Shown piece after piece: positions 49,256 through 57,231 of a stretch of 64,000 nucleotides of DNA. The position numbers and the translations under genes are program-made. The notes under the pieces were generated by a model that saw nothing but the letters and a program-made list of their open reading frames with translations, made no database searches and was not told where the DNA came from. The stretch spans positions 1 to 64,000 of the forward strand of contig NZ_JGVW01000056.1 of the NCBI RefSeq assembly GCF_000687455.2, in the 5' to 3' direction. Position 1 is the stretch's first letter; each line of letters starts with the position of its first letter. The DNA comes from Burkholderia sp. lig30 (GTDB lineage: Bacteria > Pseudomonadota > Gammaproteobacteria > Burkholderiales > Burkholderiaceae).

Positions 49256-50197
49256 TCAAAGTTCATACGAATCGGCTTCGCCCTTCAGCGCCTGCTCGAT
49301 CAGCTTGCGGTTCAGCGTCGGCGACAGCAACTCGACGAGCGTATACACATAGCTGCGCAGGTAGGCGCCCTGCTTGAGCGCGACGCGCGTGACGTTGCTG
49401 CCGAACAGGTGGCCGACCGGAATCAGCCGCAGGTTGCGGTCACGCTCCGGATTGAACGCGATGTCCGCCATGATGCCGACCCCGAGGCCCAGCTCGACGT
49501 AGGTCTTGATCACGTCGGCGTCGATCGCCTCGAGCACGATGTCGGGCGACAGACCGCGCAGCGCGAACGCCTGGTTGATCTTCTTGCGCCCGGCGTACGC
49601 GTCGTCGTAGGTGATCAGCGGGTACTGCGCGAGATCGTCGAGCGACGGCGTCTTGCGGTCGAGCAGCGGGTGGTCGGCTGGCACGACGGCCGCGTGGTGC
49701 CACTGGAAGCAGGGCAGCGACACCAGATCCTTGTAGTCGGCGATCGCCTCGGTCGCGATCGCGAGATCCGCCTGGTCGTGGAGCACCATCTCGGCAACCT
49801 GCGTCGGGCTGCCCTGCAGGATCGACAGGTGCACCTTCGGGAAGCGCTTCTTGAATTCGGCGATCGCCGACGGCAGCGAGTAGCGCGCCTGCGTATGGGT
49901 CGCCGCGATCGTCAGGTTGCCCTGGTCCTGTGCCGCGTAATCTTTCCCGACCCTTTTAAGGCTCTCGACTTCCTGGAGGATGCGCTCGACCGACGCGAGG
50001 ATGATCCTGCCGGGCTCGGTCAGCGAGCGCACGCGCTTGCCGTGGCGGGTGAAGATCTCGACGCCGAGCTCGTCTTCCAGCTCGATGATCGCCTTGGAGA
50101 CGCCCGGTTGCGATGTATACAGCGCCTTGGCCGCCTCGGTGAGGTTGAAATTCTGCCGGACGGCCTCGCGCACGAAGCGAAATTGGTGCAGGTTCAT
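49256..50197 (-). CDS. cysB: CysB, LysR-type regulator of sulfur assimilation
   Basis: The 313-aa LysR-type regulator activates cysteine-biosynthesis genes under sulfur limitation, with N-acetylserine as inducer and sulfide or thiosulfate as anti-inducer in enterics. The N-terminal winged helix-turn-helix (NFNLTEAAKALYTSQPGVSK, about 16-35) is followed by the linker helix and a C-terminal effector domain containing TIAATHTQARYSLPSAI and GVGIMADIAFNPERD, which are CysB/Cbl-specific. Its divergent position to cysI supports CysB. ATG 50197 has GGAAGG eight bases upstream. Confidence 0.93.
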   Translation of the reverse strand: MNLHQFRFVREAVRQNFNLTEAAKALYTSQPGVSKAIIELEDELGVEIFTRHGKRVRSLTEPGRIILASVERILQEVESLKRVGKDYAAQDQGNLTIAATHTQARYSLPSAIAEFKKRFPKVHLSILQGSPTQVAEMVLHDQADLAIATEAIADYKDLVSLPCFQWHHAAVVPADHPLLDRKTPSLDDLAQYPLITYDDAYAGRKKINQAFALRGLSPDIVLEAIDADVIKTYVELGLGVGIMADIAFNPERDRNLRLIPVGHLFGSNVTRVALKQGAYLRSYVYTLVELLSPTLNRKLIEQALKGEADSYEL

Positions 50198-50411
50198 TTA
50201 TAACCCTTCCGCATATCAACAGAATTTTTTAGTCGTTTGAAATATAAGGCGAGTTTATTACGATTCACCGGAGTTTTTCAAATATCGATATCTGTATACG
50301 TCATTAGCAATCCACGGGCCACGGGTGCACGGGAGGCGAAGTCGGTGCAGAATTCGGGCGCGGCGTGGCTAGGACGCCGCGCGGTCAACACGAAAACCCT
50401 GGGGTCCCCGA
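50198..50411. promoter_or_regulatory. cysB-cysI divergent regulatory region
   Basis: The 214-bp gap between cysB and the cys operon has an AT-rich block at 50200-50310, unlike its surroundings, where CysB binding and both promoters would be expected. I could not fix -10/-35 pairs with confidence. The stretch 50320-50411 is GC-rich leader, with only a weak ribosome-binding site (GGGGTCCCC) before cysI. Confidence 0.5.
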
Positions 50412-52091
50412 ATGTATCAGTACGACCAGTACGACCAGACGATCGTCGACGAGCGAGTCGCGCAGTACCGCGATCAGGTACGCCGCCGCCTGTCGGGCGA
50501 GTTGAGCGAAGACGAGTTCCGTCCGCTGCGCCTGCAGAACGGCCTGTACCTGCAGCGTCACGCGTACATGCACCGTATCGCGATTCCGTACGGCAACCTG
50601 CGCAGCGACCAGTTGCGGATGCTCGCGCGCATCGCCCGCGAGCACGATCGCGGCTACGGCCACTTCTCGACGCGCTCGAACATCCAGTTCAACTGGATCA
50701 AGCTCGAGGAAACCCCCGAGATCCTCGCGAAACTCGCGTCGGTGCAGATGCACGGCATCCAGACGTCGGGCAACTGCATCCGCAACATTACCGCCGACCA
50801 GTTTGCCGGCGTCGCGCAGGACGAGGAGATCGATCCGCGTCCGTGGTCGGAAATCCTCCGCCAGTGGTCGACGTTCCACCCCGAATTCGCGTGGCTGCCG
50901 CGCAAGTTCAAGATCGCGGTGTCCGGCTCGAAGGCCGACCGCGCGGCCGTGCAGATCCACGACCTGGGCGTCTACCTGAAGAAGAACGCGCAGGGCGAGG
51001 TGGTCGCGAGCATTCTCGCGGGCGGCGGCCTCGGCCGCACGCCGATCGTCGGCGCGGTGATCCGCGAGGACCTGCCGTGGCAGCATCTGCTGACCTATTG
51101 CGAAGCCGTGCTGCGTGTGTACAACCGCTACGGCCGCCGCGACAACCTGTACAAGGCGCGGATCAAGATCCTCGTGAAGGCGCTGTCGCCGGCGAAGTTC
51201 GCGCAGCAGGTCGAGGAAGAGTGGCAGCACCTGAAGGACGGCCCGTCGACGCTCACGCAGGACGAGCTCGACCGCGTGTCGCAATACTTCCAGCCGCCTG
51301 TTTACGAAAAGCTTGCGGACACCGACGCGTCGTTCGAGCAGCATCTGCTCGAGAACAAGGCGTTCGCGCGCTGGGTCGAGCGTAACATCGCGCCGCACAA
51401 GGTGCCGGGCTACGCAGCCGTCACGCTGTCGCTGAAGAACCACCGCGTCGCGCCGGGCGACGCGACCGACGCGCAGATGGAGCAGGTCGCCGACTGGGCC
51501 GACGCCTATTCGCTCGGCGAACTGCGCGTGTCGCACGAGCAGAACCTGATCCTCGCGAACGTGAAGAAGCGCGACCTGTTCGCGCTCTGGGAAAAGGCGA
51601 AGGCGGCCGGCTTCGCGACGCCGAACGTCGGCCTGCTGACCGACATCATCGCGTGCCCGGGCGGCGACTTCTGCTCGCTCGCGAACGCGAAGTCGATCCC
51701 GATCGCGCTGGCGATCCAGCAGCGCTTCGACGATCTCGACTACGTCTACGATCTCGGCGACCTGTCGCTCAACATCTCCGGCTGCATGAACTCGTGCGGG
51801 CACCATCACGTCGGCAACATCGGCATTCTCGGCGTCGACAAGGACGGCGCGGAGTGGTACCAGGTGTCGCTCGGCGGCGAGCAGGGCACGGGCAACGGCG
51901 GCGCGCGCCTCGGCCGCGTGATCGGGCCGTCGTTCTCCGCCGACGAGGTGCCGGACGTGATCGCGAAGCTGATCGACACGTTCGTCGAAGCGCGCGCCGA
52001 CGGCGAGCGCTTCGTCGACACGTACGACCGCATCGGCATTGCGCCGTTCAAGGAGCGCGTCTACGCGGCGCGCCAGGCCGCGCACGCGTAA
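50412..52091 (+). CDS. cysI: Sulfite reductase hemoprotein (CysI type)
   Basis: The 559-aa siroheme-[4Fe-4S] enzyme reduces sulfite to sulfide by six electrons. The substrate-binding regions include GHFSTRSNIQFNWIKLEE, TSGNCIRNITADQF and the basic patch after it. The four cluster cysteines are at about C415 and C421 (IACPGGDFCSLA) and C458 and C462 (NISGCMNSCGHHHVG). It belongs to the nitrite/sulfite reductase family. No flavoprotein partner CysJ lies in the locus, so the electron donor is unknown. It is the first gene of the operon, 25 bases before the DUF934 gene. Confidence 0.92.
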   Translation: MYQYDQYDQTIVDERVAQYRDQVRRRLSGELSEDEFRPLRLQNGLYLQRHAYMHRIAIPYGNLRSDQLRMLARIAREHDRGYGHFSTRSNIQFNWIKLEETPEILAKLASVQMHGIQTSGNCIRNITADQFAGVAQDEEIDPRPWSEILRQWSTFHPEFAWLPRKFKIAVSGSKADRAAVQIHDLGVYLKKNAQGEVVASILAGGGLGRTPIVGAVIREDLPWQHLLTYCEAVLRVYNRYGRRDNLYKARIKILVKALSPAKFAQQVEEEWQHLKDGPSTLTQDELDRVSQYFQPPVYEKLADTDASFEQHLLENKAFARWVERNIAPHKVPGYAAVTLSLKNHRVAPGDATDAQMEQVADWADAYSLGELRVSHEQNLILANVKKRDLFALWEKAKAAGFATPNVGLLTDIIACPGGDFCSLANAKSIPIALAIQQRFDDLDYVYDLGDLSLNISGCMNSCGHHHVGNIGILGVDKDGAEWYQVSLGGEQGTGNGGARLGRVIGPSFSADEVPDVIAKLIDTFVEARADGERFVDTYDRIGIAPFKERVYAARQAAHA

Positions 52092-52116
52092 CCAACCGGG
52101 TAGAAGGAATTAGCAG

Positions 52117-52659
52117 ATGGCTTCGATTATCAAGAACCGCGCAGTGACCGATGACGCATGGCAGGTCGTGCGCGCGGCGGAAGACGGCGCGCTCCCCGCG
52201 GTCGGCACGCTGCCGGCGGGCAAGGTGCTGGTGCCGTTCGCGCTGTGGCAGGCCGAGCGCGCGGCGCTCGTCGCCGCGAAGACGAAGGACGAGCTGGGCG
52301 TGTGGCTCGCGCCGGACAGCGAGCCGGCCGACCTCGTCGCCGATTTCGGCGCGATCGCGCTGATCGCCGTCGATTTCCCGCGCTTCGCGGACGGCCGCGG
52401 CTACAGCATCGCGCGCCTGCTGCGCGAGCGTCACGGCTGGACGGGCGAGCTGCGCGCGATCGGCGACGTGCTGCGCGACCAGCTGAATTACATGGAGCGT
52501 TGCGGCTTCGACGCGTTCGCGGTGCGCGCGGACAAGGACATCCACGACGCGCTGAACGCATTCGGCGAATTCTCGCAGCGCTATCAGGGCGCGGTCGACA
52601 ATCCGTCGCCGCTGTTCCGCCGCCGTGCGGCCGCCGCTGCCGCGAAGGTGGATGCATGA
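52117..52659 (+). CDS. DUF934 family protein of the sulfate-assimilation operon
   Basis: The 180-aa protein (start MASIIKNRAVTDDAWQVVRA) belongs to DUF934, which in many proteobacteria sits between cysI and cysH. Visible features are FPRFADGRGYSIARLLRERH near residue 89, GELRAIGDVLRDQLNYMERC near 110, and a helical C-terminus. There are no cofactor-binding cysteine clusters or nucleotide motifs, and no signal peptide. The conserved context suggests a helper of sulfite or APS reduction. The function is unproven. Its stop overlaps cysH (ATGA). Confidence 0.9.
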   Translation: MASIIKNRAVTDDAWQVVRAAEDGALPAVGTLPAGKVLVPFALWQAERAALVAAKTKDELGVWLAPDSEPADLVADFGAIALIAVDFPRFADGRGYSIARLLRERHGWTGELRAIGDVLRDQLNYMERCGFDAFAVRADKDIHDALNAFGEFSQRYQGAVDNPSPLFRRRAAAAAAKVDA

Positions 52660-53399
52660 GCGCCGCTGCCGCAACGGCGCTGACGCCGGAACTCGCCGCG
52701 AAGGTCGAACGGCTCGACGCGCTGCTCGCGCAGATCGCCGCGCGCCACCCGAGCGTGAAGCTCGCGAGCAGCCTCGCGGCCGAGGACATGGTTCTCACGC
52801 ACGCGATCCTGTCGAACGCGCACGCGATCGGCATCTTCTCGCTGAACACGGGCCGCCTGCACGCGGAGACGGTCGGCATGATCGACCGCGTGCGCGAGCG
52901 CTACGGCTACGAGATCGAGCAGTTCCGCCCGCAGCAGGATGCGGTCGATGCGTACGTCGCCGACCATGGCCTGAATGCGTTCTACGAGAGCGTCGAGCTG
53001 CGCAAGGCGTGCTGCCACATTCGCAAGGTCGAGCCGCTCAACCGCGCGCTCGCGGACGTGAACGCATGGGTCACCGGCCAGCGCCGCGAGCAGTCGGTCA
53101 CGCGCGCGGAGCTGCACGAGGAAGAGCAGGACGAGGCGCGCGGCATTGCCAAGTACAATCCGCTCGCCGACTGGACGGAGAGCGACGTGTGGGCGTACCT
53201 GAAGGCGTTCGACGTGCCCGTGAATCCGCTCCATGCGCGCGGCTACCCGAGCATCGGCTGCGAACCGTGCACGCGCGCGGTGCGCCCCGGCGAGGACAGC
53301 CGGGCCGGCCGCTGGTGGTGGGAATCGCGCGACACGAAGGAATGCGGCCTGCACATCGCGATCACGCCGATTTCCGCGACGCCCGACGCAGCACGCTGA
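52656..53399 (+). CDS. cysH: Adenylylsulfate (APS) reductase
   Basis: The 247-aa enzyme reduces activated sulfate to sulfite. The sequence has the cluster cysteines of the APS-type enzymes: a Cys-Cys pair in RKACCHIRKVEPL near residue 115 and GCEPCTRAVRPGED near 200. The catalytic C-terminal motif is KECGLHI. The PAPS-specific enzyme of E. coli lacks the Cys-Cys/CxxC cluster, so this is the plant/beta-proteobacterial APS type and needs no APS kinase. It overlaps DUF934 by four bases. Confidence 0.93.
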   Translation: MSAAAATALTPELAAKVERLDALLAQIAARHPSVKLASSLAAEDMVLTHAILSNAHAIGIFSLNTGRLHAETVGMIDRVRERYGYEIEQFRPQQDAVDAYVADHGLNAFYESVELRKACCHIRKVEPLNRALADVNAWVTGQRREQSVTRAELHEEEQDEARGIAKYNPLADWTESDVWAYLKAFDVPVNPLHARGYPSIGCEPCTRAVRPGEDSRAGRWWWESRDTKECGLHIAITPISATPDAAR

Positions 53400-53477
53400 A
53401 CGACATACCGACAAGACTGAATAGTGGCCGCCCGCCCGACGCGGGCGGCACGAACCCGGAAGAGAAGGACTGAAACC

Positions 53478-54440
53478 ATGAGCACGACGCTCGAGCAATC
53501 CGCCTTTGCCCCGCCCACCGGCGACGCCAGCCGCATGGGCCACCTCGACTGGCTCGAAGCCGAGTCGATCCACATCCTGCGCGAACTCGTCGCCGAATGC
53601 AGCAAGCCGGCGCTGTTGTTCTCGGGCGGCAAGGATTCCGTCGTCGTGCTGCATCTCGCGCTGAAGGCGTTCGGCCTCGGCGCGAACCGCAAGACGACGC
53701 TGCCGTTCCCGCTCGTCCACATCGACACCGGCCACAACTACGAGGAAGTGATCGACTTCCGCGACCGGCGCGCGAAGGAGATCGGCGCCGAGCTGGTCGT
53801 GGGCCACGTCGAGGACTCGATCAAGCGCGGCACGGTCGTGCTGCGCCGCGAGACCGACTCGCGCAATGCCGCGCAGGCCGTCACGCTGCTCGAGACGATC
53901 GAGCAGTACGGCTACACCGCGATGATCGGCGGCGCACGCCGCGACGAAGAGAAGGCGCGCGCGAAGGAGCGCATCTTCTCGTTCCGCGACGAATTCGGCC
54001 AGTGGGACCCGAAGGCGCAGCGCCCGGAGCTGTGGAGCCTGTACAACGCGCGCCTGCACAACGGCGAGCACCTGCGCGTGTTCCCGATCTCGAACTGGAC
54101 CGAGCTGGACGTGTGGCAGTACATCGCCCGCGAGAACCTCGAACTGCCGTCGATCTACTACGCGCACCAGCGCGAGATCGTGCGCCGCAACGGCCTGCTC
54201 GTGCCGGTCACGCCGCTCACGCCGATGCGCGAGGGCGAGACGAGCGAGATCGCGCAGGTGCGCTTCCGCACGGTCGGCGACATCAGCTGCACGTGCCCGG
54301 TCGAGAGCGACGCGGACCACGTCGAGAAGATCATCGCCGAGACGGCGGTGACCGAGATCACCGAGCGCGGCGCAACCCGGATGGACGACCAGGCCTCCGA
54401 AGCCGCGATGGAACAGCGCAAGAAGCAAGGTTATTTCTGA
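53478..54440 (+). CDS. cysD: Sulfate adenylyltransferase, small subunit
   Basis: The 320-aa subunit catalyses ATP sulfurylation to APS using the PP-loop ATP-binding motif LLFSGGKDSVVVLHLA near residue 46. TLPFPLVHIDTGHNYEEVID and MIGGARRDEEKARAKERIFS are further family segments. The enzyme works as a heterodimer with the GTPase CysN encoded next. The 78-base gap from cysH is the largest in the operon so far. Confidence 0.96.
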   Translation: MSTTLEQSAFAPPTGDASRMGHLDWLEAESIHILRELVAECSKPALLFSGGKDSVVVLHLALKAFGLGANRKTTLPFPLVHIDTGHNYEEVIDFRDRRAKEIGAELVVGHVEDSIKRGTVVLRRETDSRNAAQAVTLLETIEQYGYTAMIGGARRDEEKARAKERIFSFRDEFGQWDPKAQRPELWSLYNARLHNGEHLRVFPISNWTELDVWQYIARENLELPSIYYAHQREIVRRNGLLVPVTPLTPMREGETSEIAQVRFRTVGDISCTCPVESDADHVEKIIAETAVTEITERGATRMDDQASEAAMEQRKKQGYF

Positions 54441-54462
54441 AGCACACGAGGACATTCACATC

Positions 54463-55779
54463 ATGAGCATCATCGAGAACAACGAAGACCTCGGCGTGCT
54501 GCGCTTCATCACGGCAGGCAGCGTCGACGACGGCAAGAGCACGTTGATCGGCCGCCTGCTGTATGACAGCAAGGCGGTGTTGTCCGACCAGCTGTCCGCG
54601 CTGTCGCGCGCGAAGAACAAGCGTACCGTCGGCGACGAGCTCGACCTCGCGCTGCTGACCGACGGCCTCGAGGCCGAGCGCGAGCAGGGCATCACGATCG
54701 ACGTCGCGTACCGTTATTTCGCGACGGCGAAGCGCAAGTTCATCATTGCCGACACGCCGGGCCACGAGCAGTACACGCGCAACATGGTGACGGGCGCGTC
54801 GACCGCGCACGCGGCGATCATCCTGGTCGACGCGACCCGCGTCACGATCGAGAACGGCGTCGCGGAGCTGCTGCCGCAGACCAAGCGTCATAGCGCGATC
54901 GTCAAGCTGCTCGCGCTGCAGCACGTGATCGTCGCGATCAACAAGATGGACCTGGTCGACTACAGCGAGGCGCGCTTCAACGAAATCCGCGACGCATACG
55001 TCGCGCTCGCGAAGCAGCTCGGCCTTGCCGACGTGCGCTTCGTGCCGGTGTCGGCGCTGAAGGGCGACAACATCGTCGGCGCGAGCGAGCGCATGCCGTG
55101 GTATGCGGGCGAGCCGCTCCTCGACGTGCTGGAAGCGCTGCCGGTCGAATCGCAGGCGCACGACGCGCTGCGCTTCCCGGTGCAGTGGGTCGCGCGCCAG
55201 GACGGCAGCTCGGCGGACGACTTCCGCGGCTACATGGGCCGGATCGAGGCGGGCGAAGTGAAGGTCGGCGACGAAATCGTCGTGCTGCCGTCGAACCGCA
55301 CCGCGACGGTCGCCGAGATCATCGCGCCGGTGCCGGGCGGCACCGCGGCGGTCGAGCGCGCGTTCGCCGGCCAGGCGGTGACGATCCGCCTCGCCGAGGA
55401 TGTCGACGTGTCGCGCGGCGACGTGTTCGTGCCGGTGGCACAGCCGATCGAGCCCGCGAAGAAGCTCGAGGCCGATCTGTGCTGGTTCGACGAAGTGCCG
55501 CTGTCGCCGCAGCGCAAGTACCTGCTCAAGCAGACCACGAGCACGGTGTTCGCGAAGATCGGCGCGGTCAAGCAGGTGCTCGACGTGCACACGCTGTCGC
55601 ATGCGACGGACCGCCACGACCTGAAGATGAACGACATCGGCCGCGTCGCGCTGACGCTGCAAAAGCCGATCGTGTGCGACACGTATGACGCGCATCCGGG
55701 CACGGGCGCGTTCGTGCTGATCGACGAGGCGACGCACCACACGGTCGCCGCGGGCATGATCCGGGCGTTTTCGGCGTGA
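54463..55779 (+). CDS. cysN: Sulfate adenylyltransferase, large subunit (GTPase)
   Basis: The 438-aa GTPase drives APS synthesis by CysD. G motifs are AGSVDDGKSTLIGRLLYD near residue 17, DTPGHEQYTRNM near 97 and NKMDLV. Domain II-III regions are standard. There is no C-terminal APS kinase (CysC) fusion, consistent with an APS-reducing pathway. The final codons overlap an alternative GTG start of the next gene. Confidence 0.96.
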   Translation: MSIIENNEDLGVLRFITAGSVDDGKSTLIGRLLYDSKAVLSDQLSALSRAKNKRTVGDELDLALLTDGLEAEREQGITIDVAYRYFATAKRKFIIADTPGHEQYTRNMVTGASTAHAAIILVDATRVTIENGVAELLPQTKRHSAIVKLLALQHVIVAINKMDLVDYSEARFNEIRDAYVALAKQLGLADVRFVPVSALKGDNIVGASERMPWYAGEPLLDVLEALPVESQAHDALRFPVQWVARQDGSSADDFRGYMGRIEAGEVKVGDEIVVLPSNRTATVAEIIAPVPGGTAAVERAFAGQAVTIRLAEDVDVSRGDVFVPVAQPIEPAKKLEADLCWFDEVPLSPQRKYLLKQTTSTVFAKIGAVKQVLDVHTLSHATDRHDLKMNDIGRVALTLQKPIVCDTYDAHPGTGAFVLIDEATHHTVAAGMIRAFSA

Positions 55780-55838
55780 CGGGCGCGGCGCCGCCGCAGG
55801 GTGGCGCCGGTTCTGACCCACCCAGGGAAGCGACAGAC

Positions 55839-56591
55839 ATGGGCAAGGTGTATTTGATCGGCGCCGGGCCGGGCGCCGCGGATCTCATCACGGTGCGCGG
55901 CGCGCGCCTGCTCGCCGAGGCCGACGTCGTGCTGCACGACGCGCTGATCGAGCCGGCGATGCTCGATTACGCGCCGAACGCACGCAGGATCGCGGTCGGC
56001 AAGCGTTGCGGGCAACGCTCGACCGCGCAGCACTTCATCAACAAGCAGATCGTCGATGCGGCGCGCGAGCATGCGCTGGTGGTGCGCTTGAAGGGTGGCG
56101 ATCCGATGCTGTTCGGCCGCGCCGACGAGGAAATGCGCGCGCTCGAGGCGGCCGGCATCGACTACGAGATCGTGCCCGGCATCACGGCAGCGCTCGCCGG
56201 CGCAGCGTCGCTCAAGCGTTCATTGACGCTGCGCGGTGTCGCGCGCAGCGTCGCGTTCGCGACGCACAGCCGCGCGCCGGACAGCGACGAGATCCGCGAG
56301 ACGGCGCGCGCCGACTCGATCGTCTACTACATGGGCCGCGACAGCGCGCCCGGCATCGCGCAGCAGCTGATCGACGCGGGCCGCGCGCCGGAAACCCCGG
56401 TCGCGATCGTCGAGGCATGCAGCACGCCGCGCGAACGCACGCTGACGCTGACCCTGGCCGAGATGGCGGCGGGCGCGGCGCAGGCGTGGCTCGATCCCGC
56501 CGAGCCGAGTCTGCTGATGATCGGCGACGCGTTCGCCGAACGGGGCGAGGCCGCGAAGGCCGCCGCGCGGGCGATGCGCGACGCGGCGTGA
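55839..56591 (+). CDS. cobA: Uroporphyrinogen-III C-methyltransferase (SUMT)
   Basis: The 250-aa enzyme methylates uroporphyrinogen III to precorrin-2, the branch point to siroheme. Hallmarks are VYLIGAGPGAADLITVRG at the N-terminus, VVRLKGGDPMLFGRADEE near residue 88, and YEIVPGITAALAGAASLKRS. It is the single-domain form, lacking the dehydrogenase/chelatase half of trifunctional CysG. I use ATG 55839 (GGGAAG upstream); GTG 55776 overlaps the cysN stop and would add 21 residues. Siroheme for CysI is the likely use. Confidence 0.92.
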   Translation: MGKVYLIGAGPGAADLITVRGARLLAEADVVLHDALIEPAMLDYAPNARRIAVGKRCGQRSTAQHFINKQIVDAAREHALVVRLKGGDPMLFGRADEEMRALEAAGIDYEIVPGITAALAGAASLKRSLTLRGVARSVAFATHSRAPDSDEIRETARADSIVYYMGRDSAPGIAQQLIDAGRAPETPVAIVEACSTPRERTLTLTLAEMAAGAAQAWLDPAEPSLLMIGDAFAERGEAAKAAARAMRDAA

Positions 56592-56647
56592 CGGCCCGCG
56601 CAAAGCCTGCCGAAGCGGTGCGTAATGATGGCAGGACGTCGTGTTGA

Positions 56648-56712
56648 GCGGTAACGGTGGGCCGTAGCGGCAAGCCGTAGCGGCGAGCCGTAACGGCGAG
56701 CCGAAACAAAAA
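56648..56712. repeat. Tandem 13-bp repeat
   Basis: Three close copies of GCCGTAGCGGCGA (56661-56673, 56674-56686, 56687-56699), with a weaker copy before and a partial one after. It lies between the convergent cobA and cbiX genes. Confidence 0.7.
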
Positions 56713-56722
56713 GCGCCGGCGT

Positions 56723-56750
56723 GTGAACTGCCCCACGAAAGTGGACAGTC
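56723..56750. repeat. Short imperfect inverted repeat, possible IS end remnant
   Basis: The sequence around ACTGCCCCAC-GAAA-GTGGACAGT forms an imperfect hairpin with a GAAA loop. Its TGAACTG...GGACAGT form recalls ends of IS3-family elements, from memory only. No transposase is nearby. Confidence 0.3.
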
Positions 56751-56766
56751 GAAGGTCGGGTGCCGG

Positions 56767-56806
56767 AGGGCTGAGTCCTGTATTGCACGGGACCCAGCCC
56801 TTTTTG
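56767..56806 (+). terminator. Terminator of the cys operon
   Basis: AGGGCTG...GTCC pairs with GGAC...CAGCCCT with one mismatch, followed by five T. It lies 175 bases past cobA. Confidence 0.75.
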
Positions 56807-56826
56807 TTTATGGCGCTGCGGCGCGC

Positions 56827-57207
56827 CTACGCGCCGTCGCCGGCCTGATCGAGGCAGTAGCGCGCGATCGCGTCGAGCACGCCGTCGTCCTCGCCGACCG
56901 CCGTCGCGCAGCGTATCTCGACGCCCGGATGCGCGGCGCGGCACGCGTCGATCAACTGCGGCAGGTCGCGGCGGATATGTCCGCCCTGGCCGAAGAACAC
57001 CGGCACCACGGTGATGTGCGTGCAGCCCGCCGCGGCCTGCGCGGCGATGGCCGCGTCGAGCGGTGGCGTCATCAGTTCGAGAAACGCGAGCGACACGGGC
57101 GCGTCGCCGCGCGCCGCGCGCAGCCGGGCGGCGAGCCGCTCGAACGGCTCCGCCCAGCGCGGATCGCGCGCGCCGTGACCGAACAGGATGATGCCGTGCG
57201 AATTCAT
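56827..57207 (-). CDS. cbiX: Sirohydrochlorin chelatase, CbiX small type
   Basis: The 126-aa product is the short CbiX form that acts as a dimer and inserts Fe (or Co) into sirohydrochlorin. The opening GIILFGHGARDPRWAEPFER holds the catalytic His, and TVVPVFFGQGGHIRRDLPQL the second metal His. Beside a cys operon with SUMT and CysI, iron insertion for siroheme is the likely role (SirB-like); cobalt chelation cannot be excluded. It follows lptG by 24 bases on the minus strand and may be co-transcribed with it. Confidence 0.9.
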   Translation of the reverse strand: MNSHGIILFGHGARDPRWAEPFERLAARLRAARGDAPVSLAFLELMTPPLDAAIAAQAAAGCTHITVVPVFFGQGGHIRRDLPQLIDACRAAHPGVEIRCATAVGEDDGVLDAIARYCLDQAGDGA

Positions 57208-57231
57208 CGCGAATGCCTCACGAACCGGCGC

